Assembly: GCA_016875095.1 (NCBI GenBank)
Contig: VGSG01000049.1
Coordinates: 1-32,270 of the forward strand
Direction: 5' to 3'
Length of the DNA: 32,270 nucleotides
Source: Deltaproteobacteria bacterium
GTDB lineage: Bacteria > Desulfobacterota > Desulfomonilia > Desulfomonilales > Desulfomonilaceae
Shown here: one piece after another, positions 7,877 through 15,988 of the stretch
How positions within the stretch are numbered: the stretch's first letter is position 1
How the letters are laid out: every line of letters begins with the position of its first letter
Position numbers and translations under genes: made by a program
The notes under the pieces: generated by a model
Told to the model about the DNA's origin: nothing
What the model saw: the letters and a program-made list of their open reading frames with translations, nothing else
The model's database searches: none

Positions 7877-8075
7877 GTTCTCGTTCCCTTATGATTCTTT
7901 GAACTACCCGCAGATCGGCGGCCGATAATCCTTGATTCCTTGCAAGGGTAATAGATGGTTCAATCCAAAACTTGGCCTCACCGTGGGCGCACTGCACATA
8001 AATATGTATACGCGGCTCTTCGCGAGAGAAGAAAAGAAAACGCTAGCCGCGTTCACGGAAGACCGTGGGACTCAT
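7836..8075 (-). pseudogene. DUF4160 domain protein interrupted by an in-frame amber codon
   Basis: Translating the minus strand from the ATG at 8075 gives MSPTVFRERG, then TAG at 8045-8043 (codon 11), then RFLFFSREEPRIHIYV, HGEAKFWIEP, a helical stretch, and a stop at 7838-7836. The HxxV and EAKFW(I/L)EP blocks are diagnostic of DUF4160. The family usually has a Tyr before RFFFYS or RFLFFS, so the TAG most simply reflects a Tyr codon (TAC or TAT) changed at its third base. The rest of the 79-codon frame is intact and includes the overlap with the DUF2442 gene. GAGGG about ten bases before the ATG can serve as a ribosome binding site. It may be a recent pseudogene, or be read through; no start-to-stop frame longer than ten codons exists otherwise. 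Confidence 0.7.
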
Positions 8076-8201
8076 AAATCACTTACCCTCGTCCCTCCGT
8101 CCTTGCGCCAAGCATCCAGGACCATTGGCCTTCGTCCCGGCCGGGCTCTGTGAACCATTTAGCGAGGCGAGCTCCACGAACATTCTAGTGGAGATTCGGT
8201 C

Positions 8202-8600
8202 TCAATCAAAGTAGCTTTGGTACTCGACCGGGAGTTTATCCTTCCGCACCTCAAAGAGCTCGATGAGCACGTCATCAGGCGCAGGCGCCATCACGTACTT
8301 CCATACGCCAAGATCGGCGACCTCTTTCCTCAACGGAACTCCCTTGAGTTTGAGACGCTCCACAACTCCGGCTATGTCGTCCGTCTGAATCCCAAAGTGA
8401 TGGATGCTTCCGCGTCCCGGGTTTTTCGGCGGCTGATCGTAAAGGTGAAGTCGGCCGCTGCCGATGCGAATGAACACGTTCCTTGCGCCGGCCATTTCCG
8501 TGTCCAAGACGACTTTGCCGTCGAAGATCTCTTGATAGAAGCGGATGGTTTCTTGAACGTCAGAAGCGAAGATGTGCACGTGGTGAAGATGATGGTGCAT
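8202..8600 (-). CDS. VOC family (glyoxalase/dioxygenase-fold) protein
   Basis: This 132-residue protein has the two paired beta-alpha-beta-beta-beta modules of the vicinal oxygen chelate superfamily. Module one is HHVHIFASDVQETIRFYQEIF, near residues 6-26; module two starts SIHHFGIQTDDIAGVVERL, near residue 65, and ends VLIELFEV. Candidate metal ligands are a His in the HHVHIF strand, His67/68 in IHHFG and Glu in LIELFE. Members isomerise, epimerise or cleave small molecules; the substrate is not evident. AAAGGA eight bases before the ATG supports this start. It faces the same way as the amidohydrolase and DUF362 genes but is separated from them by a repeat element. Confidence 0.8.
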   Translation of the reverse strand: MHHHLHHVHIFASDVQETIRFYQEIFDGKVVLDTEMAGARNVFIRIGSGRLHLYDQPPKNPGRGSIHHFGIQTDDIAGVVERLKLKGVPLRKEVADLGVWKYVMAPAPDDVLIELFEVRKDKLPVEYQSYFD

Positions 8601-8682
8601 CGTCCGGTCCTTTCAGATGCCACGCTCCAATCGTATGGCAGGTGGATACTATAGTGAACGGCATTGAGATTTACGCGAAAGG

Positions 8683-8762
8683 TCACCCTCCCCCTTCCCC
8701 CTCCCATCAAGGGAGGGGTCATAAAACCCTCTCCCCTGGCGGGAGAGGGAAGGGAGAGGGGG
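8683..8762. repeat. REP-like palindromic repeat, copy 2
   Basis: This copy begins with the same 20 bases as the one at 2415, TCACCCTCCCCCTTCCCCCT, and carries the inner hairpin CCCTCTCCCCTGGCGGGAGAGGG. It differs from copy 1 by a handful of substitutions and a few deleted bases. It lies in the gap between the VOC and amidohydrolase genes. Confidence 0.8.
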
Positions 8763-8852
8763 ATTCCAGCCTTAGCCAAAGGCGCAGACCTCAACGCAGC
8801 CTTCTATAGTTATGATCGACTGAGGACGCGAGTCTGCGGACTCTATCCCACT

Positions 8853-9674
8853 TTAGGATTCCAATTCGAGTCTAAAGACCTCGGCCGCGTTCGTGCAAAG
8901 GAACAATGCCTTGGCTTCATCGTTCAGACCAAGCTCGTCCAGTCCTTCGAGGCACGCGGCCGGCGTGAGCATGGGGTAGTTGGTGCCGAACATCACCTTT
9001 TTGATGCCTCGCCCGCGCATGAACTCGACGAATTCGCCCGGAAACCGGGTGGCCTTGTACGCTGATGTGTCTATGTAGATATTGGGGAATTTCCTCGCCA
9101 GGAGAATCATCTCCTGTATCCAGGGCGCGCCTATGTGACCCGCGACCACGCGAAGCTCGGGGAATTCCAACGCAACATGCTCAAGGTACGGGATAGGGCG
9201 GCCAGGCTCAGAGGTCATAAGAGGCCCTGTATGCCCCACTTGCAGGCAGAACGGGATGTCGAGCTCGATGCATTCCGCGTATAAAGGATAATAGCGCCGA
9301 TCGTCAGGGGGCAAACCCCAGAGCCAAGGAACAATGCGAAGGCCGCGAAACCCGAGCTGTTTCACGCAGCGCCGAAGCTCCCGGACAGCCTCCATCGGCC
9401 TCGCGAGATTAACCGATGCGATTCCACACAGCCGCTGAGGATGCTCACGAACGAAGGAAGCTACTTCATCGTTGTGAATCAAGGCACCCTGAGGCCCCCA
9501 CCACGCGGCCACCAGCCCAATCCGGACACCGGCCTGATCCATCGCGCCGATCGTTGCGGCCAACGGGATGTCAGGAATGAAGTCCTGTCCCGCCCAGCGT
9601 CGCAGAGAATCAAACATCGGCTGCCGGAGAAAGACGCCGGTGGGGTGCTGCATCCAAACGTCAATTATGTTCAT
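8853..9674 (-). CDS. Amidohydrolase-2 family protein of the DVWMQHP subgroup
   Basis: With the start at 9674 the protein has 273 residues. The Met eight codons upstream is also in frame, but AAAGGA lies about 11 bases before the chosen ATG and the family begins at IIDVWMQHP. It belongs to the COG2159 TIM-barrel amidohydrolases. The usual metal-binding HxH after strand 1 is replaced by Trp7 and Gln9 (IIDVWMQHP), and the usual C-terminal Asp in GSDYP is Asn in FGTNYPM. The His residues in QVGHTG and AGHIGA are kept. I recall these substitutions from a conserved subgroup, so they are probably not damage. The reaction is unknown; decarboxylation or hydrolysis of a ring or amide would be the family guess. 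Confidence 0.8.
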   Translation of the reverse strand: MNIIDVWMQHPTGVFLRQPMFDSLRRWAGQDFIPDIPLAATIGAMDQAGVRIGLVAAWWGPQGALIHNDEVASFVREHPQRLCGIASVNLARPMEAVRELRRCVKQLGFRGLRIVPWLWGLPPDDRRYYPLYAECIELDIPFCLQVGHTGPLMTSEPGRPIPYLEHVALEFPELRVVAGHIGAPWIQEMILLARKFPNIYIDTSAYKATRFPGEFVEFMRGRGIKKVMFGTNYPMLTPAACLEGLDELGLNDEAKALFLCTNAAEVFRLELES

Positions 9675-9741
9675 GCGGGCATGATTCCTTTCACGCATCG
9701 GAAAAGCCCGGCAGGCTAACGGATTCGCGCGCTCTCAGCGC

Positions 9742-11067
9742 TCAATGAGCTTCGATCCTAAAGAACGATTCGTCGAATTCGGGCTTTCCCTCGTACTTTC
9801 TCATGAAGAAGCCGGGCGCGGTTTCCAGATTCAGGAGAATCTGAGGGCTTATATCGACGCCCAGATCGTGGAGCGCTGTAATGATTGCTTCGGGCGCGGG
9901 AGGGCAGGTCTTGATCACTTTCATCTCCGCGATGTCAGGGTGCTTCTTGTGGACCTGGTACAGACATTTCCCGACGAGGACGGACCTCTTCCCCGGAGTG
10001 GGTTTCATCCTCTTGCCGGTGAGGATTTCAACGTCACTCCACGGCTCACCTTTCCACGCAAACGCGATGGAGGTGAGGATCGCGCCTGTGAGCCCAGAAC
10101 AGTATGTGCACAAGCTGTTATCGTACTTCGGGTACGAGAGTCCTTTGATTCCCATCTTTTCCATGGGAACCGGAAGTGTGGCGGATTCGTTGTAAGGGAA
10201 CGTGTACGCGTGCAAGGATGCCAAATCCTCGATCTTTGCGCCCAGCGCCTCCACGTCCGAGAGATCCATCGGCCGGTTTCGGTTCTTGGCTGCGTGGACC
10301 AAGTGGGGAACCTGATTCGGTTCGTACCCGAGGACCTTGGCGCCGACCATGTCTGCGGACAGGACGTCCGCCGAGCCGATAAGTATGTTGCTCCGGCGCG
10401 CCTTGCCGTCGGGTCCCGGCCCACGTTCGATGGTATATATGCCGTCAAGGATGGTGAATGAAGGTGGGATTTTATCGGCAAGCCTCGCGATCCAAAAATC
10501 CAGGTCTTTGACCGCATCCGCCGAGTGGCATTTCTTGCGCGAGTTGACGTCCAGCATCCCTTTGATGTTCTTGATGCCGAGGCTGACTACAGCCTGAGCG
10601 TGAGTCTTCAATACCGGTATGTTCACCACGAAGTCACTCTCGAGGATTTCCGTGCTGAACTTCAAGACTATCCCGTCACCGAGATCGAGCTTCTGGAAGG
10701 GCCGCTCAAACACGTTGACGTTTTTCACGCCATAGCGGTCTCTTAGCACGTTGTATCCGAGGTACTCGAACGCGTGGGCTGCGGTTGCCTTATCTTTCGG
10801 GTCAAAGACCACGGTGCCTTCACCGATGGTTATCCGGCTTACCCCTCGTTCCTTGAGCAGGACCACCATGTCCTCAATGACGCGAGACGTGGTGACAACC
10901 CCCCATTTGGGAAACTGCGCCTTGCGCGTCCAGAAGACGATGTTAGGTTTAATAAAGACCTTGGCCGAGGGGGGGAGGTGATCCAGGCCTTGAGAAAGGT
11001 CTACGGTCTTGCGAACCGATTCCAGGGGCCTTTCGTACTGTGTCAGCGCAACACGGAATCTCTGCAT
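9742..11067 (-). CDS. DUF362 domain-containing protein
   Basis: This 441-residue protein matches the DUF362 (COG2006) family. Visible blocks are KVFIKPNIVF near 35-44, TTSRVIEDMVVLLKERGVSRITIGEG at about 58-84, VLKTHAQAVVSLGIKNIKGML near 154-173, and the Asn-Arg-Asp-type segment around ILDGIYTIERGPGPDGK. A C-terminal CTYCSGL could hold two Cys, but no full ferredoxin cluster motif (CxxCxxCxxxC) is present, unlike many DUF362 proteins. No signal peptide is visible. The family's biochemical function is not established; it is common in anaerobes. It lies 67 bases upstream of the amidohydrolase on the same strand, so co-transcription is likely. Confidence 0.85.
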   Translation of the reverse strand: MQRFRVALTQYERPLESVRKTVDLSQGLDHLPPSAKVFIKPNIVFWTRKAQFPKWGVVTTSRVIEDMVVLLKERGVSRITIGEGTVVFDPKDKATAAHAFEYLGYNVLRDRYGVKNVNVFERPFQKLDLGDGIVLKFSTEILESDFVVNIPVLKTHAQAVVSLGIKNIKGMLDVNSRKKCHSADAVKDLDFWIARLADKIPPSFTILDGIYTIERGPGPDGKARRSNILIGSADVLSADMVGAKVLGYEPNQVPHLVHAAKNRNRPMDLSDVEALGAKIEDLASLHAYTFPYNESATLPVPMEKMGIKGLSYPKYDNSLCTYCSGLTGAILTSIAFAWKGEPWSDVEILTGKRMKPTPGKRSVLVGKCLYQVHKKHPDIAEMKVIKTCPPAPEAIITALHDLGVDISPQILLNLETAPGFFMRKYEGKPEFDESFFRIEAH

Positions 11068-11317
11068 TCGGTCTCCTTCTCATCTCTCTGTGTCGGTTAG
11101 TCGAAGGCCGGCGTCGCTTCTCCGGAATAGAGCATCGCCGGCGGGTCAGGGTCCAGCCGCGTAATTGATTCGCATTCCATTATGCGTCAAGACCAACATG
11201 ATTTCCAAGAGGGATTCATCAATTGGAAGTGGCTCGTGAGATTCCTCAGCCCGGCGGCTAACTTCGCGATTCCGGGTCTGATGCGGGTTTGGGTGGTCAC
11301 GAATGGAGTTGTGGCGT

Positions 11318-13291
11318 CTAATTTCCGTTAGGTGGGGTACTCAGCGTCTCTCGCACGCTCGATGGAGCGCCTCTTGAGGCGCGGTTCTTGTAATCGAAGG
11401 CCATTCGTCGGATCGTTTCAGCCACTTTCTCGACATCCAAAGGCTTTTCCAGCAGGATATCGACACCGCTTTCCCTCATTTTGACGGATTCGGTTGTCTG
11501 CCCGCCCCAACCCGTAAACAGCACAAAAGGTGTCTTAGGAGTGTTCCGGGCCTCGCAGATTTCCTTGATCCTTTTTCCTACCTCCCACCCGTTCATGCCC
11601 GGCATTCCCAGGTCGCAGATCACCACGTCCACCTGATGGTCGAGGAATAGGTCAATCCCCCTTTTTCCGTCTGGGGAAGCGAGCGTCGCGTATCCGCACA
11701 GATCACCTGTGCGCTGAAGCACTTCCAAGACGCGTTCATCATCATCTATGGCCAGGACTGTGATCTGCTCATCGAGAGGTAACGGATGAAGTTCGGTGAC
11801 AACATCAGGGGCTTGCTCCGCGGCGGGCAGAAAGACCGTAAACGTGGCGCCGACGCCCGGCCGGCTTTTCACTGTAAGCCGACCCTTGTGATTGTCCACG
11901 ATCCTTCGGCTCGCGGCCAAACTGAGACCTGATCCCAGAGCGGCTTTTGTCGTGAAGAACGGGTTGAATATTCGGGCAAGGTCTTTTTCCGGAATCCCCG
12001 GGCCGGTATCCCCGACACTAACCACCGCCTCGCCTTCTTGAACGGCGCACGTCACATTGATCTCTCCGCCTCCTGCGTTCGTTACAGCTTCCGCGGCATT
12101 TCTGATCAGATTAACAATCACTTCCAAGAGGGCGTGGCGCTGGCCTCTGACAATGCACCCCCGCTCAAAATGTGATTTCAATGTCACGGTGACGCCTTCG
12201 ACTTCAGGCGCGATCTTCCACCATGATGTAGTCGCGTCCACTGCCTGTTGAAGGACAGGCCTTAAGTCAAAGACACTCCACGTCGTGGGCGCGTCGCCGT
12301 CCCTCAATCCCGCAAAGGTCTGGAGGCACCGGACCGTTTCACAAGCGGAAAGAGACGCATTCAGGAGGATTTGCAGGTCATCTCGCACGACGTGGGGCCT
12401 TCCCTCGGCCAGGTCGATCTTCATCAGCTCCAAGTGGCCGATGACGATCTGGAGGTAGTTGTTGAAATTGTGAGCCACGCCTCCCGCCAGATCCGCGACC
12501 GCTTTGTGCCGTTCCGCTTGTCGAAGGATCTCCTCGGATCGCTGGATCTGGGTAATATCCCGCACTGCAATTACCAGACCTACGCGCGTCCCTGTGGCGT
12601 CCCGGAGCACAGACATTGAATGCTCCACAGGAAAAATCGTCCCGTCTTTTCGTTTGGCTTGGGACCGGAACCTTACTGAATCGCCCTGAATCAATCCTTC
12701 CTCGATCTTCTGACCAATCTGCGCGTGACTCTCATCATCGACGTCAAACAGCTCAACAGATCGTCCCACCACCTCCCGTTCGGTGTAACCCAACATCTCT
12801 TCCCCGGCGGCATTGATGTCTCTTATGATTGCCTTTGAGTCCACTACCACCACGGCATCGTCTAACGAGTCGAGCACACTCTGGAGCCTGAGCTGCGATT
12901 CCTTCAATTGGCGGGTGCGTTCCTCCACCCGCAGCTCCAACTCGTCACGAATCTTCTGCAAGGCCCGTTCGCTCTCTATGAGCTGAGCCGCGCTGCCCGC
13001 CCACTCGCCCACTCCCTTCATGATGAAAAGGAAGCTCAGCGGGTAAACCACGGCATTTTTCAGCAAAAATTGATAAGGAGTGGGGCCGAGAACTAAGTAT
13101 TTGCTCAAAGAGGGGAAGTCGTCGGAAAGGCTCAAGCCGAGCCCGACCAGGATAAGCGAGAAGCCGGCAACCATGTACGACCAGCTTGGGGTGTGGGCCA
13201 AGCCCAGCCGAGCTACACGGTGCGTGAGATACGCGGTGAGCGCGGCAAATGCCACGATCCTGAGCATCTCCGACAGCGTGCCCCACATCAT
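11318..13291 (-). CDS. Membrane hybrid sensor histidine kinase (PAS, HisKA-like, HATPase, receiver)
   Basis: This 657-residue protein has three predicted membrane segments (about 8-26, 36-54 and 77-95) with only short loops, so signals may be sensed in the membrane. A coiled coil (about 105-135) leads to a PAS domain (about 135-255; DDAVVVVDSKAIIRDIN). The phosphoacceptor is His274 in LAGGVAHNFNNYLQ. The ATPase domain has NLIRNAAEA (N box), GDTGPGIP (G1), IFNPFFTTK (F box) and GSGLSLAAS (G2). A C-terminal receiver follows with IDDD and phosphoacceptor Asp560 in VICDLGMPGMNGW. No response regulator or output gene is adjacent, so it is an orphan hybrid kinase whose target cannot be inferred. 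The GGGG before the ATG at 13291 is a reasonable ribosome binding site. Confidence 0.9.
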   Translation of the reverse strand: MMWGTLSEMLRIVAFAALTAYLTHRVARLGLAHTPSWSYMVAGFSLILVGLGLSLSDDFPSLSKYLVLGPTPYQFLLKNAVVYPLSFLFIMKGVGEWAGSAAQLIESERALQKIRDELELRVEERTRQLKESQLRLQSVLDSLDDAVVVVDSKAIIRDINAAGEEMLGYTEREVVGRSVELFDVDDESHAQIGQKIEEGLIQGDSVRFRSQAKRKDGTIFPVEHSMSVLRDATGTRVGLVIAVRDITQIQRSEEILRQAERHKAVADLAGGVAHNFNNYLQIVIGHLELMKIDLAEGRPHVVRDDLQILLNASLSACETVRCLQTFAGLRDGDAPTTWSVFDLRPVLQQAVDATTSWWKIAPEVEGVTVTLKSHFERGCIVRGQRHALLEVIVNLIRNAAEAVTNAGGGEINVTCAVQEGEAVVSVGDTGPGIPEKDLARIFNPFFTTKAALGSGLSLAASRRIVDNHKGRLTVKSRPGVGATFTVFLPAAEQAPDVVTELHPLPLDEQITVLAIDDDERVLEVLQRTGDLCGYATLASPDGKRGIDLFLDHQVDVVICDLGMPGMNGWEVGKRIKEICEARNTPKTPFVLFTGWGGQTTESVKMRESGVDILLEKPLDVEKVAETIRRMAFDYKNRASRGAPSSVRETLSTPPNGN

Positions 13292-13794
13292 GGTCTGCCC
13301 CTAGCTGCCAAGGCGGTAGTCCGCGCCGGTGAAGCGCTGGTCGGTCTGGGGCCTGTTTGCGCCTCCGCCTGGGCACGGCCCCCCGGATCTTCGCGGGTGG
13401 CGTATGCTACGCGTCCCATTCTCCTGCAGAGATCCCCACGATATTTTGTGTAAGAGAGCGCTTTCGCCGGGAGCGCGATTATAGTCGCGCTCATAGGAAC
13501 GGTCAAAGCATTATTTCGGACCCGGGGAAAATCGCAAAAAAGGCGCCCCCTCCTTCCGTCGCACACAAGAACGCGCCTCAGTAGGTCGGGCCCACCGACG
13601 AGCGGCTTCAGACGACGTAACGACAATTAGGGGAAGGCTTGTCGCATTCAAGACCAATTCTTTTTTGTCATTTACAGGAACCTCTTAGCAAACGACAAGC
13701 CGGTGACCAATTTGTCGCGAGCCCATTGTCGGTGAGGGCTTTATCCCAGTAATTTCTTGTTGGAGCAATTAGACCGGAACAAGCTTCTCGTGCA
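13292..13794. other. Intergenic region upstream of the sensor kinase
   Basis: This 503-base stretch has no supported gene. It holds a perfect hairpin, GAGCGCGA-TTATAG-TCGCGCTC (13471-13492), about 180 bases upstream of the kinase start. It should contain the kinase promoter on the minus strand, but I cannot place it confidently. Several open frames here run through GC-rich palindromes and lack ribosome binding sites. Confidence 0.5.
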
Positions 13795-13998
13795 TCAATG
13801 AATCCCTGAACCGCAAAACGGGCTGCTTTCGAACTCCGGCGTCGAACACACCACCGCTCGCACCCTATCGTCATGGGAGGCTACCCAGAGATCGAAGTCG
13901 TCCGGGAGAAACTCCATGACCGGCCGAGTATCCTGTTCGGCGATCCTTTGATCCCGCGTGCTGATCAGATTTTGTTCAAACTCACTCTTCAGGCTCAT
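13795..13998 (-). CDS. Small hypothetical protein
   Basis: The 67-residue frame starts at an ATG preceded by GGAGGAACAAAT, an excellent ribosome binding site, which is the main reason to accept it. The protein is acidic and hydrophilic (MSLKSEFEQNLISTRDQRIA, then FLPDDFDLWVASHDDRVRAVV) with no membrane segment or signal peptide. I do not recognise the family. The end, FESSPFCGSGIH, looks unlike a natural C-terminus, so the gene may be a frameshifted remnant of a longer one. It is divergent from the frame at 14037. Confidence 0.5.
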   Translation of the reverse strand: MSLKSEFEQNLISTRDQRIAEQDTRPVMEFLPDDFDLWVASHDDRVRAVVCSTPEFESSPFCGSGIH

Positions 13999-14036
13999 AT
14001 TTGTTCCTCCATCTGTCTCTTTGTCTGGTGATTTAG

Positions 14037-14309
14037 ATGCAATGGCTTCACGAACGATTCACGCTCGAAACCGGGAAGATCCCATTTCCGTCGCCCCACC
14101 GCGCCGAAATTCCCTTACGCTTGCGCAACGATCTCATGTTGCTCTATGCTCAGCGCCGAGCGCGGGAACCGCGCCGCTTTCTTGGGCCGAGCTCACGATC
14201 GTGGCTCGAGATGATCTTGGCAGTGGGGCTTGTGAAGACGCGCATGCGACGGGAAGTTGAGGACAGAGAGCGCGTCTGCTTAGTGACTCGCCTGTCTTGC
14301 GGCGGGTGA
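14037..14309 (+). CDS. Possible small basic hypothetical protein upstream of cobU
   Basis: This 90-residue frame is Arg-rich (about one residue in five) with a helical middle section, RAEIPLRLRNDLMLLYAQRR. Third codon positions are mostly G or C (about two thirds by eye), as in neighbouring genes, which supports coding. There is no clear ribosome binding site and no recognised family. It ends 21 bases before the cobU start, so it could be the first gene of the operon or just part of its leader. Confidence 0.35.
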   Translation: MQWLHERFTLETGKIPFPSPHRAEIPLRLRNDLMLLYAQRRAREPRRFLGPSSRSWLEMILAVGLVKTRMRREVEDRERVCLVTRLSCGG

Positions 14310-14330
14310 TCGCATCGGAAGGGACTATCT

Positions 14331-14882
14331 ATGGTTTATGTTGTGCTCGTTACAGGCGGTTGCAGAAGTGGAAAGAGCGCTTATGCCCTTCGGTACGCCG
14401 AAGCTGTTGAAGGCCCTCGCGCATTTGTGGCCACCTGCTCGCCCAGTGACGAGGAGATGAAAGAACGCATTCGGAGACACCGGCAGGCCCGCGAAAGAGG
14501 GAATTGGGTGACGATTGAGGCGCCAATCCTCCTCGCGGAGGCGGTGCGAGGAGCAGGACGCTTCAAGGCCCTGGTGATCGATTGCCTCACGCTCTGGATT
14601 AACAATCTTCTTTTTGAAGCTTCCCAAAAGAGCCAGCCTCTGAGCGAAGACTCGGTGGCCGCGCTATGCGAGGAGCTAATTGAAGAGATCTCTCGATTCG
14701 ACGGAACCGTCATCCTGGTAAGCAATGAAGTAGGAATGGGCATCGTTCCCGCAGATGCGATGTCCCGCCTCTATCGGGACCTGGTGGGCTGCTGTAACAA
14801 GAAGATCGCGGACGCCGCGGATGAAGTGACCCTGGTTGTCAGTGGCCAACCGCTGACAATCAAGAAGAGGAGTCATTCATGA
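14331..14882 (+). CDS. cobU: Adenosylcobinamide kinase / adenosylcobinamide-phosphate guanylyltransferase
   Basis: This 183-residue protein phosphorylates adenosylcobinamide and then adds GMP to give adenosyl-GDP-cobinamide, activating it for nucleotide-loop assembly. The P-loop is TGGCRSGKS at 8-16. The guanylylated histidine of the family corresponds to His50 in RIRRHRQAR. The later segments VIDCLTLWINNLL and ILVSNEVGMGIVP are the Walker B-like and substrate-binding blocks of CobU. The ATG has AAGGG eight bases upstream, and the stop overlaps the cobT start as ATGA, so translation is coupled. It is the first recognisable gene of the cobalamin operon. Confidence 0.95.
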   Translation: MVYVVLVTGGCRSGKSAYALRYAEAVEGPRAFVATCSPSDEEMKERIRRHRQARERGNWVTIEAPILLAEAVRGAGRFKALVIDCLTLWINNLLFEASQKSQPLSEDSVAALCEELIEEISRFDGTVILVSNEVGMGIVPADAMSRLYRDLVGCCNKKIADAADEVTLVVSGQPLTIKKRSHS

Positions 14883-15946
14883 CATTGCTCGCCAAAACGA
14901 TCAAGAGAATCGAGCCGCTTGACGAAGAAGCCATGGCCAAAGCTCGAGAGCGCCTCGAGCAGCTCACCATGCCCTACTGGGCCCTTGGTAGACTCATGGA
15001 TCTCGCGCTGGAGCTGGCCGGCATGACCAGGTCAGTCAGGCCGGAAGTTGAAAACAGAACCGTGGTGATCATGGCGGGCGATCATGGAGTTGTCGACCAA
15101 GGTGTGAGCAAGTACCCCCGAGAAGTCACTGCGCAAATGGTTCGCAATTTCATCAATGGCGGAGCGGGTATCAGTGCGATGGCGCGGGTAGCGGACGCGG
15201 AAGTCGTTGTGGTGGATATGGGCGTTGCAAGTGATCTCGATCACCTTGTGGAGCAGGGCCTGCTGATTTCCAGGAAGGCTCGTCCAGGCACATTCGACAT
15301 GTCCGTGGGCCCGGCAATGACACGCGAGGAAGCGGCGCAGTCGGTAGAGGCAGGGATCGAGTTGGCTCTGGAGCTTGCGGATACCACCCAGATCTTTGGG
15401 ACAGGTGATATGGGCATAGGAAACACGACCCCGAGCAGCGCGATCGTGGCTTCAATTACGGGAAGCGACCCAAAGGAAGTCACGGGTCGGGGCACGGGAA
15501 TTGACGATGAGCAACTGACGCACAAAATAGAAGTCATTGAACGCTCACTCCACGTAAACAAACCCGATCCGAGAGACCCCTTGGATGTGCTGGCCAAGGT
15601 GGGCGGATTTGAGATCGGCGGAATCGCAGGGCTCATCCTGGGGGCCGCGTCCGCTCGGAGACCCGTGGTCATCGACGGATTCATTTCGACCGCGGGGGCT
15701 CTCATCGCTCATGGTTTGCATCCCATGGCCGCGGATTATATGATCGCGGCGCACCTGAGCGTTGAGCGCGGCCACCGAATTGCGCTGGACTACCTGGGGA
15801 AGAAGCCCTTGATGCAACTGGACCTTCGTCTAGGAGAGGGAACCGGCGCCGCGCTGGCTATGACTCTGGTGGAAGCCGCGTATCGGATACTCACAGAAGT
15901 GGCCACGTTCGAGGAGGCCGCAGTTTCCACCGCAGAGGGGAGCTAA
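14879..15946 (+). CDS. cobT: Nicotinate-nucleotide--dimethylbenzimidazole phosphoribosyltransferase
   Basis: This 355-residue enzyme makes alpha-ribazole phosphate, the lower-ligand nucleotide, from nicotinate mononucleotide and a benzimidazole-type base. The signature VIMAGDHGVVDQGVSKYPREVT lies near 63-84, GDMGIGNTTPSSAI near 179-192, and the catalytic base is Glu320 in LRLGEGTGAALAM (Glu317 in the Salmonella enzyme). The length matches the family (about 350). It overlaps cobU by four bases and is followed 42 bases later by the cobD-cobQ fusion. No bluB or bza genes for making the base are in the window, so the lower ligand is unknown. Confidence 0.95.
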   Translation: MTLLAKTIKRIEPLDEEAMAKARERLEQLTMPYWALGRLMDLALELAGMTRSVRPEVENRTVVIMAGDHGVVDQGVSKYPREVTAQMVRNFINGGAGISAMARVADAEVVVVDMGVASDLDHLVEQGLLISRKARPGTFDMSVGPAMTREEAAQSVEAGIELALELADTTQIFGTGDMGIGNTTPSSAIVASITGSDPKEVTGRGTGIDDEQLTHKIEVIERSLHVNKPDPRDPLDVLAKVGGFEIGGIAGLILGAASARRPVVIDGFISTAGALIAHGLHPMAADYMIAAHLSVERGHRIALDYLGKKPLMQLDLRLGEGTGAALAMTLVEAAYRILTEVATFEEAAVSTAEGS

Positions 15947-15988
15947 TCGCTTGCTCGCGCCGGCAACTTCACTTTATGGCTCGGATTG

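Noticed and set aside
13288-13626. A 112-codon minus-strand frame upstream of the sensor kinase
   Set aside because: It runs through GC-rich palindromes, overlaps the kinase start slightly, and shows no family or ribosome binding site.
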